This document shows positions 30,368-30,368 of a DNA stretch of 30,368 bases, in pieces. Position 1 is the stretch's first letter. Every line of letters begins with the position of its first letter. This stretch comes from Haplomitrium mnioides (lineage: Eukaryota > Marchantiophyta > Haplomitriopsida > Calobryales), in assembly GCA_049999725.1 (NCBI GenBank), contig JBNGIS010000053.1:1-30368 (forward strand), read 5' to 3'. A program made the translations under genes and the position numbers. The notes under the pieces were generated by a model that saw only the letters and a program-made list of their open reading frames with translations, was not told the DNA's origin and did not search any database.

Positions 30368-30368
30368 G

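Overview
The window looks like repeat-dense nuclear DNA of a land plant with a large genome. Evidence: plant-type Ty1/copia and Ty3/gypsy polyproteins (one with a chromodomain remnant), GT-AG introns with U-rich ends, AT-rich intergenic DNA, and no bacterial operon features. I suspect a non-flowering plant (fern, gymnosperm or bryophyte), because the gag/methyltransferase element and the GHTHED-type transposase family resemble sequences I associate with those groups; that is inference. I find no intact host gene: every protein-coding stretch carries stops or frameshifts.

Layout. (1) 1-3224, minus: decayed Ty3-like element with a candidate LTR (2700-3224), a candidate primer-binding site, gag, a degenerate zinc knuckle, a 78-bp x3 in-frame repeat and an aspartic protease. 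(2) 3950-5245 (plus) and 9128-11836 (minus): two inverted copies of an intron-containing pseudogene resembling amino (N4-cytosine/N6-adenine) DNA methyltransferases. The right copy is longer (four exons). Its introns hold 24-bp quasi-palindromic minisatellites. Between the copies lies a chromovirus integrase/chromodomain relic (6742-7905). (3) 12343-13351: unrecognised coding-like relic. (4) 13366-21234, plus: an LTR-type element bounded by two 266-bp direct repeats. It has a 3.2-kb leader rich in TCGAGCA, then gag, two zinc knuckles, protease, a C5-cytosine DNA methyltransferase domain and a PHD finger. I see no RT, RNase H or integrase. (5) 21660-24490, plus: decayed, intron-containing DDE-like transposase relic. 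(6) 24985-25290: 52-bp tandem repeats. (7) 25994-30368, minus: Ty1/copia element cut by the window edge (3' LTR, polypurine tract, RNase H, RT, integrase), with a large in-frame minisatellite inside RT.

The main point of interest is DNA methylation machinery tied to mobile DNA. A Ty3-like element carries a Dnmt3-like C5-methyltransferase plus PHD finger, and separately there is an inverted pair of amino-methyltransferase-like pseudogenes. Retrotransposon-borne C5 methyltransferases have been reported in dinoflagellates and charophyte algae; whether this land-plant form is described I cannot tell. A second theme is a short palindromic word (type GTCCATGCGCGCATGGAC) that recurs in introns and spacers across most of the window.
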